Shown here piece after piece: positions 22,186 to 32,946 of a stretch of 64,000 nucleotides of DNA (position 1 is the stretch's first letter; every line of letters begins with the position of its first letter). This DNA is from Histoplasma ohiense (lineage: Eukaryota > Ascomycota > Eurotiomycetes > Onygenales > Ajellomycetaceae): contig JAEVHH010000006.1 in the NCBI GenBank assembly GCA_017607445.1, forward strand, positions 3,100,001 to 3,164,000. Reading direction: 5' to 3'. Below the pieces are notes generated by a model. It ran no database searches and was not told the origin of the DNA. It was given only the letters and a program-made list of their open reading frames with translations. Position numbers and translations under genes: made by a program.

Positions 22186-22571
22186 TGCTGATCACTCTAG
22201 TCAACTCAGTAATGAGCAGTTGAATGAGATTGAACAGTTTATTACAGCTTTCAAAGTCAACTGTCAAATATTATATAAAAAGCTTGTTATTGTTCTTCAT
22301 CTTGAGATCAATGAGATGTGTCTGAGCTGAGCATTATAGAGAAGAGATTATTCTCACAGAATAGCTCTACACAAGCCTTCTCTATTTATATGAGTTCAAG
22401 ATATTCAACTTCAGTGGGGGGCTGTGAAGTCCAACTCTGCCACCTCCTCATGGTGCAGCCTGGTAACATCATCTAGTGATGATGGCCAAGAGCAGAGTGG
22501 TTGTTATGAGTGTCTGATTCTTAGTGAACTCAGCATTCATTGGCCTTCAGGCCTTGATCTTTGCTCTCTGT
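22186..22571 (+). mobile_element. Debris of an unidentified LTR element (possible PPT and LTR start)
   Basis: The first 230 bp has a degraded plus-strand frame (NEQLNEIEQFITAFKVN) that may be the end of a retroelement protein. At 22413-22422 the purine tract AGTGGGGGGC is followed by TGTGAAGTCCAACTCTG, a plausible polypurine tract and LTR start. No second LTR is visible in the window, so the identification is weak. Confidence 0.35.
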
Positions 22572-22837
22572 GAGCAATCACTCTGTCACAGCTCACTACA
22601 AGCAATCACTCTGCTGCTGCTCCCTGTGAGCAATCACCCTGCCGCTGCTCTCTATGAGCAATCGCTCTGCTGCTGCTCCCTGTGAGCAATCACCCTGCTG
22701 CTGCTCTCTATGAGCAATCACTCTGCTGCTGCTTTCTGTGAGCAATTGCTCTGCCTCCACCCTGTCTCTGCTCTGTCTCTGCTCTCTGTGAGCAATCATT
22801 CTACTACTGCTCACTCTGAGCAATCACCCTGCTGTAG
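22572..22837. repeat. 28-bp tandem array, about nine units
   Basis: The unit is close to GAGCAATCACCCTGCCGCTG followed by CTCTCTAT. Units differ by transitions, and the seventh is expanded by about 22 bp. It is open on the minus strand (22823-22596, SSRVIAHREQQ repeats), which I take as repeat periodicity, not a gene: 28 is not a multiple of three. Confidence 0.85.
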
Positions 22838-23083
22838 CACTTGTGTGCTTTGATTATCTTTACCATGAATGGCCATATGTCGGGCCAGAAGTGGATGAAC
22901 AGTCTATATAGACTGAGTCTTCTCAAGAGTTGCTATCTGGATCCTGTGTCTATCATTACTGTGTATATAGAGATTTCTCCAGCATAGCACATCTCCATGC
23001 CCTTCGGGAGGCTTCTGAAACATGGGCGCTGCCCGTGCTTTCTCCGGGATGTTAAACCAATACAAACAAACAAACAAACAAAC
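22838..23083 (+). mobile_element. 3' end of a LINE or SINE with (CAAA)n tail
   Basis: A GC-richer segment with GGGCGCTGCCCGTGCTTTC and CTCCGGGATGTTAAACC ends in ATACAAACAAACAAACAAAC (about 23061-23083). A short tandem tail after a structured 3' end is typical of target-primed retroposons. It retains CpG sites. The 5' limit is not defined, and there is no visible tRNA-like A/B box pair that I can call with certainty. Confidence 0.5.
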
Positions 23084-23790
23084 TTCAGTGGGCATTGGAT
23101 CATCAACATTGAACTTTTGAGCAGTGATCAATCATTCTTTGAACTGATGAGACTTGGGTTAAATCTGGCTGCTATACAAGAATCTGAGTGACTCACAAGA
23201 CAGGAGAATCACTGAATTCTATCTGTTTAATGAATAAGATTTAGAGAAAAAGAGAATGGATGTTCTGAGGATCTTTTAATGATATTACAAAGAGGCCTTG
23301 TCTATTTTGGAAAAAGGATTGAGGAACAATCAATAAGATTGGTTACAATATGACTATAATACTCAGTATAACAGTGCTAATCTATCATCTTTTATATCAA
23401 TCAATCTAGACATCCTATCGCCAATGTATAGTCCCTCTCATTCATGGATGGATACAAATGAATCCTGGGTTGAAATTGATGCAAGATGGAGCTCCAGGGC
23501 ATGCTGCAGCAGAGACTTCTCAAGATCTTCAGAAACATGAAATCACCTCTATAGATTGGCTGTCATATTCTTCTGATCTGAACCCAATTGAAGCTGTATG
23601 GAATCTTATGAAGCAGTGGATACAGGAGAATCATGGGAATGAGGAAAATCTTTCTTATGATGCACTACAAGAGGTGGTTAGAAATTCCTAGGACTCAATA
23701 ACAAGAGAGCAACTACAAGAGCTCATAGCAGAGATGCCTGCTCACTGTCAGACAGTTATAGAGGCAGAGGGTGGCTATACAAGATATTAA
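23084..23790 (+). pseudogene. Tc1/mariner-type transposase relic
   Basis: The plus-strand frames contain the C-terminal half of a DDE transposase: a weak first-Asp region (LLSSDQSFFEL, about 23110), then LMQDGAPGHAA (about 23480, second Asp) and SSDLNPIEAVWNLMKQWI (about 23573, DxxPIE catalytic region). It ends IEAEGGYTRY with TAA at 23788-23790. The frame 23458-23691 is open and then hits TAG, where the family has Trp. Earlier parts carry frameshifts and stops. The left end is lost next to the (CAAA)n tail. Sequence around 23830-23945 (CCGGGATCTACCGGCG... CACTGTA) may be the right inverted repeat. Confidence 0.78.
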
Positions 23791-24495
23791 TATGATATTC
23801 ATTCCATCTACAGATTCTCTATGATGATGAAAAACACGCTGAACGCGAGAATGCCACGTAAACCCCCAGAATGATCATTAGCAGGGCACTAAAATATTAG
23901 GGTGGCTCTAACGAAAATACCGGGATCTACCGGCGTAACACCACTGTAAATTCAAGATATATGGACAACTGGAGCTAGTGTGACTGGTGGGATAGGAGAT
24001 TGGCCCCATAACTGAAAACATTGCCAAGATTGTGGATTTCCCCTCATGATACAGTGCAGTCTTGAGTCCGCAAGGCCCCACACCATCATGTGTGGAATCA
24101 CATCATCATGGAAACTAAGGTTGAGACAGCATCTGGTGTCACACTGGACCTCCATCAGGAGGGTGATAAAGTACTTGAGGCTTTTAACTTAAATGGATAT
24201 GTTATATTCAAGGGCGCTGCCGATACTGATTTCAAGAAAGGAAAAAAAGAAAACAGAAATCTGGAACACCTTCACAAAACCTTCTCCACATCCACCGAGA
24301 GCCCTACTGAAATGAGAACAAACTAAAAGCAAAGTGGTTGTACATACATGGACACGGTATACATCAATTAAACCATCGCAAATTTCTTTCTGGTAAAAAC
24401 GAGAATATTCAAGGAAGCAATGGAAAAAATGAAAAGTGAGGATCGGTTGCCGAGCAGGTCGGAATAAATTATAGCCCGTCTGATATGTTCCATCG
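23791..24495. other. GC-normal intergenic region downstream of the GPCR gene
   Basis: CpG-containing sequence resumes here, marking the start of a non-mutated island. A plus-strand open frame at 24090-24326 is unrecognised and overlaps nothing convincing. The last part before 24496 is the likely 3' UTR of the minus-strand receptor gene. Confidence 0.4.
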
Positions 24496-25871
24496 CTAGC
24501 TGGCGCAACTTGTTTGATATTGCGTGGGCCCCTTCGTCAAGGTAATAGGTCGTGTTGATTTGCCGGTCGTACTAATGCTCGGCACGCTGTTGGAGGATGA
24601 CTGCACTGGGCGGGAGTTCGATGACGATGCGGATGAGGATGAAATGACCCTCGTAGGCTCACTTGAGATTTCGATTACTGCCATTTGGTTCACTTCGCCT
24701 AGTTCCGAGAGTTCGACCGTGGAGTTCGAAAACGTTTGTAGAGTTAGTGAATTCTTGACAATAGCGGAGCTCGGTTTTTGTCTCCTACTAATGCCTCGGG
24801 GTGCTCCGCCGCCTATAGTAGGTGGGATCTCATAATTGGGATGGTGTCTAGGCTCGTGTCTGTGGTTGCCATTAGATCCGCTCTCGCTTTGGATGTCTGC
24901 TTCCACCAGGCGCCGCCGTGTAACGAAGTATAAAATCGAGTCGACCCAGCCGGAGCACATCAACAGACTCCCAGTAACATAGAAATAGGGCATTCCCGGG
25001 TTATGGCCATTCATCATACTCATTCGGCCGGCGGCGATTGGAAGTGAAATGATGATGTAGGCGATTGGATATATGATCATGATCTTTAGCACTTTGTTGA
25101 ATTTAGGCCGTCTCGCGCCTTGTCCTCTAAATTCCTTCAGCGACATTAAGCGGTGCCGGATAATAAAAAATAAGGTGGGGTAAATGATAATGATACCGAT
25201 TTCTGCGACAAAAATCCAGATGTAATGTAAATATAGCCGTGCATGCTCGTGCTGATTATCAATCCAGCACTACATTGGGCTGTGAGTAAAACTTCCTCAT
25301 CCTACGAATAAGACCGCTGAGAGTAAGATCTTACCCAAGCACCAGCCGGTCCGAAAACATGTTTGCCATAGAGTGCAGGGACAAGGGCAGTAACAAGCAG
25401 GCAGAATGTCCAAATGCAAATGAGGGATCCCACGAACAGGCCATGGCTCAACGCTTTTCTCCAGATCACGTTTGCAAAAGTATGGATAGCGATTGCAAGG
25501 ACGAACATGGCACTAGCGACATCTCCAAAGTTGATAAGCCAGCCTTGAGCAAAGCACGCCGGAGAATCAATTGATATCTTGTTCGTTAGGAGCCAGTGAG
25601 GAGCGATCATATTGGCCGAGGACTGAATCAGATCCGCGAGGAGAAGGTTGAAAACCAATACAATGAGTTGATTTCGTCCAGGGTATTTCGTATAGTACCG
25701 TCTCCAAAAGATAAGGCGATAAGCGAGCCATAGCACCGAGGAGCCTGAGGTGAGGACTGAAAGTAGGCTGAAAGTGAAGAGAGAAATCATTCCTCTACGA
25801 TTCTCTGCTGGTAGAGGACTGGCCATTTGCAGTCCCGGTGCATCGCGGCGCTGCAGCTCTACAGCAGACAT
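24496..25871 (-). CDS. Git3/Gpr1-like seven-transmembrane G-protein-coupled receptor
   Basis: Exons 25871-25335 (179 codons) and 25269-24496 (257 codons plus TAG) give 436 residues. The intron, 25334-25270 (65 nt), starts GTAAGA and ends TGTAG, joining GPAGAW to CWIDNQ. Seven hydrophobic segments follow: about residues 30-55, 68-92, 105-130, 142-165, 195-218, 236-260 and 268-292. The N-terminal five helices resemble the Git3 domain (FNLLLADLIQS), and IMIIYPIAYIIISLP with AAGRM resembles Git3_C. A Ser-rich cytoplasmic tail of about 140 residues ends the protein. Such plasma-membrane receptors sense carbon sources or amino acids and signal through a G-alpha to cAMP/PKA; the ligand here is unknown. 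Codons and GC are normal, TGG is intact, and there is no sign of RIP. Confidence 0.87.
25270..25334 (-). other. 65-nt spliceosomal intron of the GPCR gene
   Basis: GTAAGATC at the 5' border, TGTAG at the 3' border and a TACTCAC branch-like site. Removal restores the frame through the loop before helix 5; splicing at the earlier CACAG would run into a TAG. Confidence 0.8.
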
Positions 25872-26445
25872 GGTGGCTGTTGTAGCTGCGCGCGCAGCTG
25901 GTTGAGAGGGGAATGTATGAAAGGATTATCTCCTGTCATCTCAGGAAAACACCACGGATCGATCGATGTATTGCGCGAGCTAGTTATCAGGGAATCGCAG
26001 GAGTTTTCTTCAGAGAGGTTCAAATTGGGCTTGCACTGCTTCAGACATTTTTGCATAGCTAGCTTGCTCTTGACGAGGGCCCAGCCGCGGGAGGGCGGGG
26101 ACACGGGATGTTGTTGATGGATGGCACTTTTGGCGGGCGGGTAAGAAAGTGCCTGTTCAGCCAGTTGGAGGGTTGGACGAAGCGAAGAAGTCAGCGGAGA
26201 AATGTCGAAATGTCGAAATGTGAAACTGAAAAAGGAATATCTGGGGAAGAAGGCGTCGAGCAGAGAAGATCGGTGAAACTTTAAGGGGAGTTGAAAAGGA
26301 GAAGCGAATTCAAGGTTTGAGCGAGTCGTATCAGAAGGTGACAGGCTGCAGGCTGACAGCGCCAGAATCAGGACCCCCTGCAACCTCAACGCTATGTCCG
26401 GGGAGGTAAAGAGTGATAATCATAATAATAGGACTGTTCTGATAT
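25872..26445. promoter_or_regulatory. Upstream region of the GPCR gene
   Basis: This GC-normal stretch should contain the 5' UTR and promoter of the receptor gene. A 176-codon minus-strand frame (26389-25859) overlaps its start codon in another frame and has no recognisable domain; I treat it as chance. No TATA or defined operator can be called. Confidence 0.35.
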
Positions 26446-27664
26446 TCATACCAAGCCGACAGTTCTTGTTTTTGCACATGCAGCGACATGAGGACAAACA
26501 GGGCGGATTTCATAAGCTTTCCATTGCCCCCAGGACAGCGAACACTCCGTGCTCCATGCGCACTTGTGGGAGCCGGAACAGAAGGAATAAAAAAAGAGGA
26601 GTATTTCTGTGAGCACTACTCCGTAGAGCGATATATCTATCCCCAAGGGATTGCGTGGGTTTACTTGGGTGCTCTTGAACCATTCCCCGGAAAAACATGC
26701 GTCCCACGATGCCGGGTCATCTTGTGCCTGTAATTTGATGTTGAACATCCATGGACAATTATCATCAATCCCTCTCATTCTGGTGGCAAGCCAGCAGTTG
26801 TCTGGGACTGCGGGGAATTTTTAGGCATACTCCAGGGGCAAAGTTTCGCATCTGAACGCGCCAAACACGCCAATCCCAGGAAATGCGGAGAGCTAAACCT
26901 GGATATATCATATAAGGGATAGCCAGAGGCGCAAGCGAAGTTTACAGCGGACGTAGTACCCCGTACAGCTACCTTGTTCGGAACATCCTGGTAGTTACCG
27001 AGCAGATAGTTAATGTAGTCTGTTTTGGCATTTAATATTTTATTTAGCGCCGTCTCCGCAACCAGGGCTCCTTGAGAAGTTGAGATCCGCATCTATCTAG
27101 CTCGATGGAGCGGAGGCACCAGCGAGGACGGGACTCGGGAGCTCCCAGAGTGCTGATCTGTGGATAACTTACTATGTCTTACTATGTCTACTATTAGATT
27201 ATTATTATTCTTAGCCTGGAGACTGTCGTGTGGTGCAAATGTCGTTCCGAGTCGATTTGTAGCCAAAGCCCGTTCGATCTCTCTGCTTGAAAACATGAGA
27301 CTCGCATTCGCGCGGGCATCCACAAAGTTATCAACTGGCGGGAATGAGAATTGTTCGGTGATATAAAGCTCATCCATGAAGATCCACGGGGCAGCAGCTG
27401 CAGATGTATATTTCTGCCTTTTCAAATAGTTGCGACAGCATCAGGGAGCGACTAGCAAATGCTTGTATACTAAAGGTAATTTGGCTGTTAACTAATACCG
27501 AGGAAAAACGCAAACTGCGTCCTGCAATATGGGCCCGACCTTTGAGTCTTGATATTGATCCGTACTTATTCCTTGGTTGGTCAAAGAGCACACACAGGAT
27601 GATGTTCATGGGAAGTAAATCTGTATGTATCTGCAAGGTGGGATCAAACCAGGTGGGTGTCATC
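26446..27664 (-). other. Unassigned exon-like segments on the minus strand
   Basis: Three or four minus-strand open stretches (27663-27370, 27425-27093, 27092-26775, 26778-26446) have normal base composition and protein-like segments such as FMDELYITEQFSFPPVDNF, ALNKILNAKTDYINYLLGNY and DISLYGVVLTEILLFFYSF. A GTAGCTG at the end of the second segment could be a splice donor. I cannot join them into one model and recognise no family. They may be a decayed host gene, or exons of a gene whose structure I fail to see. Confidence 0.3.
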
Positions 27665-27667
27665 TGA

Positions 27668-28372
27668 GGGCCTGTTCGGTGACCCTGTCCAGGGCTGTAT
27701 AAGTCTGTACAGTGCCAGCTATACAGACTTATACAGCTCTGTACGCACTAATCTGGCTGAAAAAGGGATGCTGTTCAGTAGATTTTATGTATAACCCTGT
27801 ATAACTCATCAAGAGTGCCAAACTGGTTTCAAAATCCACTATATAGAGTTCAACAGTGTAATTAGTTGAAAAAGTGGTGAATTTAAACCTAATCAAGTTA
27901 AATCTGTACTTGTGATTTGTGCTGACTTGAGCCAGCACTGGCCGGCTTGGAACCTGCAACTCAGAAGGCAATACAACAGTATCTATATTGTAGACAACAA
28001 TTAATCAGACTTGCTGCTGCAGAAGTCATTCATTAGAGCATCTCAACTGTCTCACCTGACATACAATCCATGTATTCTGATTCATTTCATGGATTTCAAT
28101 TTACCATTCAGTTGTTGGATCCCACCCACTGATATTCAGTGTGAGAAAGTAGTAAATAATGGGATTTTCAACTGCTACACATCCACTGGAATCACATGAT
28201 AATCATCATGATAAAAACCGCTCGTAAGTAATAAAAGTAATGCCAGAACACCAAGCAGATTGATATTCATATAAGAAAAGACAGGAATAATGAGTGTTCA
28301 CACTGTCAAAAGACAAATATCCACTTTCTGTACAGCCCTGGCACTATACAGACAAAATCACTGAACAGGCCC
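27668..28372. mobile_element. 705-bp MITE with PIF/Harbinger-like ends
   Basis: Terminal inverted repeats GGGCCTGTTCGGTGA and TCACTGAACAGGCCC differ at one base. A 3-bp direct repeat TGA flanks both sides (27665-27667, 28373-28375). The GGGCCTGTTCGG start and 3-bp duplication suit the PIF/Harbinger superfamily; hAT would give 8 bp. A subterminal hairpin lies at 27695-27736 (CTGTATAAGTCTGTA and TACAGACTTATACAG). No transposase is encoded, so it would be mobilised in trans. Confidence 0.75.
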
Positions 28373-28375
28373 TGA

Positions 28376-28777
28376 AAGAACATGTTCTCCCAAAGCGGCT
28401 CAAAAGTCAAAAATGGCTGTTTCTATGACACTTTTGATTCTTTGAACAATTTAATGCTTGGTGGACAATGGACATGCATACGCCAAGCCAGCCATCAGAG
28501 ATGTGAGATTTTAGGGCAAACTCTCCACTGAAGACGTGACAACCGCTTTTGCCGTGGAGTGCTCTCCCCGTCCAATGCCAGCATGAGAAAAAGGCTAGTC
28601 TCCAAGATCCAGAAATTGGATTCAGTGGATTGGGCAATTGAGGAAACTAATTCTCGGCTGCTGCAGGTATTTGCATGCCACGAATGCCGCATGGCGAGGT
28701 TCCTGCTGTGTCGGCTGCGACCAACCGAGCGGAATGTGGGGAAAATCACAACCAGATTCTCCCATTCCAACAACATG
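28376..28777. other. GC-normal single-copy-like sequence, no assigned gene
   Basis: A plus-strand frame at 28559-28780 (SKIQKLDSVDWAIEETN, FACHECRMARFLLCRL) looks protein-like, with a CxxC, and could be the last exon of a lost gene. Antisense frames overlap it. I recognise no family. At about 28778 the sequence changes to AT-rich Gyp-C material. Confidence 0.3.
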
Positions 28778-30019
28778 TAAGTATATATACTCACTCTGAA
28801 TATAAAAAAATATCATATTGTCATTCAAACTACTCTGCATATATATTTCTTTTCTATGAATAATCAATTTGAAAGTTATATATCAACAAAGAAGATGATA
28901 ACACTCATCTGATAGACTGAAAACACACAAAGATAGAGAAGTGATATAAAAAATAATGTAAATAAACATGATACAGAGATTTTCATCAGTCATAATCTCA
29001 ACAATACAGAGACTCTATACAATTTCATCTACAAAAGTTAGAGTAAAAATTATAGAAAAGAGATAAGAAAGAGTATAATATACACTCAGTACAATTGATA
29101 CAAACAACAACAGAATTCAGAGAATGCATCAGATTACTAAAAATCTCATACTTACTTCAAGCAAAAGATACAACAGACAAATAACTGATGAATTAAATTG
29201 TATCATACAATACTTACATATGAAATCATGTTTTGATGAAGACAGTGAAAGTGGAAGAGAGATATGAAGAATAGAGAAAAGAGCTGCAGAAGATATACAG
29301 AGTCTCTAGAAGATTAAATAAAAAAGAGAAATCAGCATAAAAGAAAAGAGAGAGATTGACAGAGATGAGAAAAAGAGAATCAGTAAGAGCAGAGAAAACA
29401 GAGATATAAATAAAAGTAGAAGAGATAGTGATAGAGAATAATACAGAGATATTCATCATTTCAGCATCTTTACAAACACTATCATCACTGTCTACACTCT
29501 TATCAACTGCTTCACTGACATCATCATCATTGCACTCTGTCTCCACAACATTGATGGAGGTGATCTCCTCAACAGAAGTGAGATTGCATATAGAAAGAGT
29601 ATTGAAAGAGAAGATGAAACAATCATAAATAAGATATATACTCTGATAATAAAAAATAGAAGCTAACAACAGTTAGCAACTGCAAAAGTCATCAATTCAC
29701 AGTCAGATTAACTTTCAACAAGATTTGATTGACAAGAACTTATCAATAGATCATATAATGCAATTAGAATAATGAGAGATACAGCAATCAGATGTCATAT
29801 TGCAGAATAGAGAGAGGCTAGATATTTGATAGAAAAGAATAGATGTATAAAATGATTGAAACAAAACAGAGAGATCAAATAAAAAGAATATGAAGAAACA
29901 AATAAAAGAAAATAGTTGTGAATGTAATATTGATTAATAATAAGCTGATATTGTTGTGATAGAGACTCTTATATGCACAAAGTGAGTGTCTTATCTATTG
30001 TGGAATAGTGTATCACAAA
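28778..30019 (+). mobile_element. Gyp-C 3' fragment, truncated on both sides
   Basis: It aligns with Gyp-C at about 55062-56320, that is, the region between pol and the 3' LTR. It ends at the hAT-D2 left terminus, so D2 inserted into a Gyp-C copy. It includes the minus-strand frame 29669-29226, which parallels 55972-55589 in the main copy with an in-frame length difference. Confidence 0.8.
29226..29669 (-). CDS. Candidate antisense frame of Gyp-C (fragment copy)
   Basis: A 147-codon open stretch on the minus strand. It shares with 55972-55589 a Ser-rich start, CNLTSVEEI, an acidic stretch with VSEAVDKS and a hydrophobic segment MMNISVLFSITISS with FIYISVFSA that could span a membrane. It has no ATG at its start, so it may be an internal exon or chance. 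No family is recognised. Confidence 0.3.
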   Translation of the reverse strand: MLASIFYYQSIYLIYDCFIFSFNTLSICNLTSVEEITSINVVETECNDDDVSEAVDKSVDSDDSVCKDAEMMNISVLFSITISSTFIYISVFSALTDSLFLISVNLSLFFYADFSFLFNLLETLYIFCSSFLYSSYLSSTFTVFIKT

Positions 30020-30309
30020 TAGACTGGCCGGTGGGATCATGAATTTCACATTTGATTTGGTTTGGTTTGGTCCCAGTCCATTTCTTGGCGTGATTTCCAG
30101 TGGGACCAGAATCAGAATGAGAGTGTAAAGGAATCAAAATTTTCAGAAATGAAGTGTAAAAGAACCAGATTTAGATCTAATATGACTATTATGAAATAAA
30201 CAAAATTTATTATTCCATGCAAAGTGACTGACTATAAAAAATAAGAATGTGATCTGGGACTGATCATGATTTTAACTCAAGTTTGGTCCCATTCTGATGA
30301 TTATGTAAT

Positions 30310-30523
30310 ACATGACAATTGATAATGATTATTGGTAATGCTCATAAGCTCATTAATACTATATACAATCATGGTCAATTTTTTTCTTCACTATATCATT
30401 GAAAGAGAATTCTGCTACAATAGAATTCTTATCAACAATTTCTTTTTCTTTTTCATACTTAATCATCATCAATTTCTTTACAGTTTCTTCTTGCAATTGA
30501 TCATGATGATAGTGACAAATATC
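30310..30523. other. hAT-D left subterminal non-coding stretch
   Basis: AT-rich sequence between the terminal GGTCCC-rich segment and the end of the transposase frame. A plus-strand frame (30332-30532) is hydrophobic low-complexity and not convincing. Confidence 0.4.
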
Positions 30524-32132
30524 TTAACTTAAGTTAAACTTTCTCTTCATATCAATTTCTGTCAATGAAATTGTCAGAATATTGTGTGTCATCATTGTCA
30601 CTGTTGAATACTGACTGCTGATCATCCTCCACAGATCTAAAATAGATTTTCCTTTGATATTAACAGAATCATCATATAGATAGCAGTCAAATTCAGTGTT
30701 GCAAGAATTTTGTTTGCTCAGATTTTCAGCAGCAATCAATGAATGCAAATTCTTAATCAATATTAGTAACAGATTAATATCAATATCTCAGTGAGTATTA
30801 TAAAAAAAAAGTTACTAATCAAAAAATCATACTCTATTGACTCTTCAATTTGAATATTATTCTGTTTATATTGTTGATAGTTGTTATTGTAGTATGTCTG
30901 AGCTATATCAATATAGATTTGTCGTTCTTCTGCTGTTCAATCTCTGAGAGTATATGCATTGATTCAACAAGAGGGATTAAGTACAGCAGCAACAGCATAG
31001 TAATCAGCAAATGATTGATTGATTCTCACATAATATTCTGCAAGTTTGTCTCACACTCTTTCAATTGCTGTAGAAATAACTCTATTTCAGAATTGTTCTT
31101 CTTATACATAAGTCATCTGTATTTTCAAATGAGTAAATAAATTGTTGTATACTCATCAAGAAGCTTGCATCATTGATGTTACTATAATAGACACAGTCTT
31201 TGTTGTTTTGTAAAAGATAAACAACAGTTCAACAACATATTTTAACTGTGCTCATTCTGTATCAGAAAGTTTCAGAGCATGAATTTTCTCTCACTCAGAA
31301 TTCTGAACTCAATGATTCACAATATCTTTTAATTGAAGTGTTTAAACTGCTATCTTATAAGTAGAACTTCACTGTGTTTAAATATCTTGTATTATATTAA
31401 GAGGAGGAACTGAGCTGTGAGTGGCTTGAATATCATGGAATCATTGTTGTTGTTTGAGAGAAGTACTGATTGCATTGATGATATGATGAATCTAAAAAAA
31501 GATAATGAGATAGTTAGCAAATTGATCAATTTTCACTGAAACATTATCAAATATCATTATCTTACAAAGGATTGATGAGAATGTGATGTGTGTAACAATT
31601 TCAATATCATTCTCATCAAAACAACTGATCAGTTCTGTGTTTTCAGATTCAATGTTCAGATCTTTAATCAATGCTTGAACAACAAGCTGAATAATATATG
31701 CAATACAGAGAATATGTCTATATTTATCATTTCATTTATACAATACCAGTTTTTGTTTCAGACTCTGTATTATGATCAAGTTGTTTGCTGCATTGTCTGT
31801 TGTGATTGCAAGAAGATCTGATGAAATATCTCAGTAATCATTTTTAATAATTATTATGAAAATATCAGTCATATATTCATCTGTATGACTGCTCTTCAAT
31901 TATTCAAAGTCAATCAATTTCTCTTTATAATTCTAATCCTCATCAATAAAATAACAAACTGCATTCAAAAAGGATAGATTGTTGATGCTTGTTCATACAT
32001 TCACTGTCAGTGATATCTTCTGTTGTTTCTTCAACTGAAGTCCAAGTTGTTGCATATCATTGTTGTAATGTATATTCAGAGAAGAGTGGAGACTGAATTG
32101 ATGAGGAATTTGAATATATGAATTAAGCATTT

Positions 32133-32403
32133 TGTAAGAGATGGTTGTAGGTATAATTATGGGAGTAGTGTGAAGTACACACGTAGAATGTTAAGAAGGT
32201 AGCAATCTCTATTATTCAAAGCTAATCACTGATCTTCTAATATCTACAGATATCAGCAAGCATTATATAGGCAACCATCACACACTACAGCTGTCTATGA
32301 TGCTGTGCACTATGTCTCTTCTCATTAATTCTGATGTGTTCTGTATTCTTCTATTGCCATATAGCTATTTTCTAATATAGATATCTCTGTTGTGTCTATT
32401 ACA
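32133..32403 (-). repeat. Gyp-A 3' LTR (A3)
   Basis: 271 bp, TGTAAGAG to CTATTACA on the plus strand. It differs from its partner at 38987-39257 at many sites by transitions, in both directions of the same site pattern. Confidence 0.92.
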
Positions 32404-32946
32404 ATTATCTCTCTTCTTCAAAGATCTGATCTTCAGAGCTTTTTACTGTGACATGTGAAGTTTGTAATATGTGCTGCATGGTTAATATTGTATAGAGTTC
32501 ACAGAATTGAGCTGAATTAATTGTTGAGATTAATTTCAAAGTATTGCTGTTTTGAGAGAATGTTTTTTCATCTCTGATGTCAATGCAGTTCAATCACAAT
32601 TTAGACACAATTTCTGAACCTCTTTTCTTTGACTTCTACATCAAAAATCACACTCCACTGAAAATCATCACCAACATCACCACTAACAATTTTTTATTAA
32701 AAAAGAATACATCAATTTATCAAACAAAGTACACTGTATCTTTCTATGCAATTTTTATTGTGAAATTTGAAGTTTTGATTGCATGATTGTGTTTTCCATT
32801 TTGAGTTGAGTTTTGTGTTGTTGCAATCTCTTTGATCAACATTGCAATATTGATTTCAATCTTCAACATCTGTTTTTCTTTCTTGTTGTTTTTGCTTCTC
32901 CTTCTTCTTTGAACAAGGTCTTGATACTGATTAAAGTTATGATAGA

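Noticed and set aside
20437..22193. 8-bp hAT target duplication around mini-D
   Set aside because: ATCTTGAG on the left and TGCTGATC on the right do not match, and the right flank is not the continuation of the left host sequence.
22572..22837. The 28-bp array as a CRISPR array
   Set aside because: There are no unique spacers, units are contiguous, and the context is eukaryotic.
25859..26389. 176-codon minus-strand frame with a hydrophobic start upstream of the GPCR
   Set aside because: It overlaps the receptor start in another frame, has no recognised domain and lies where the 5' UTR and promoter are expected.
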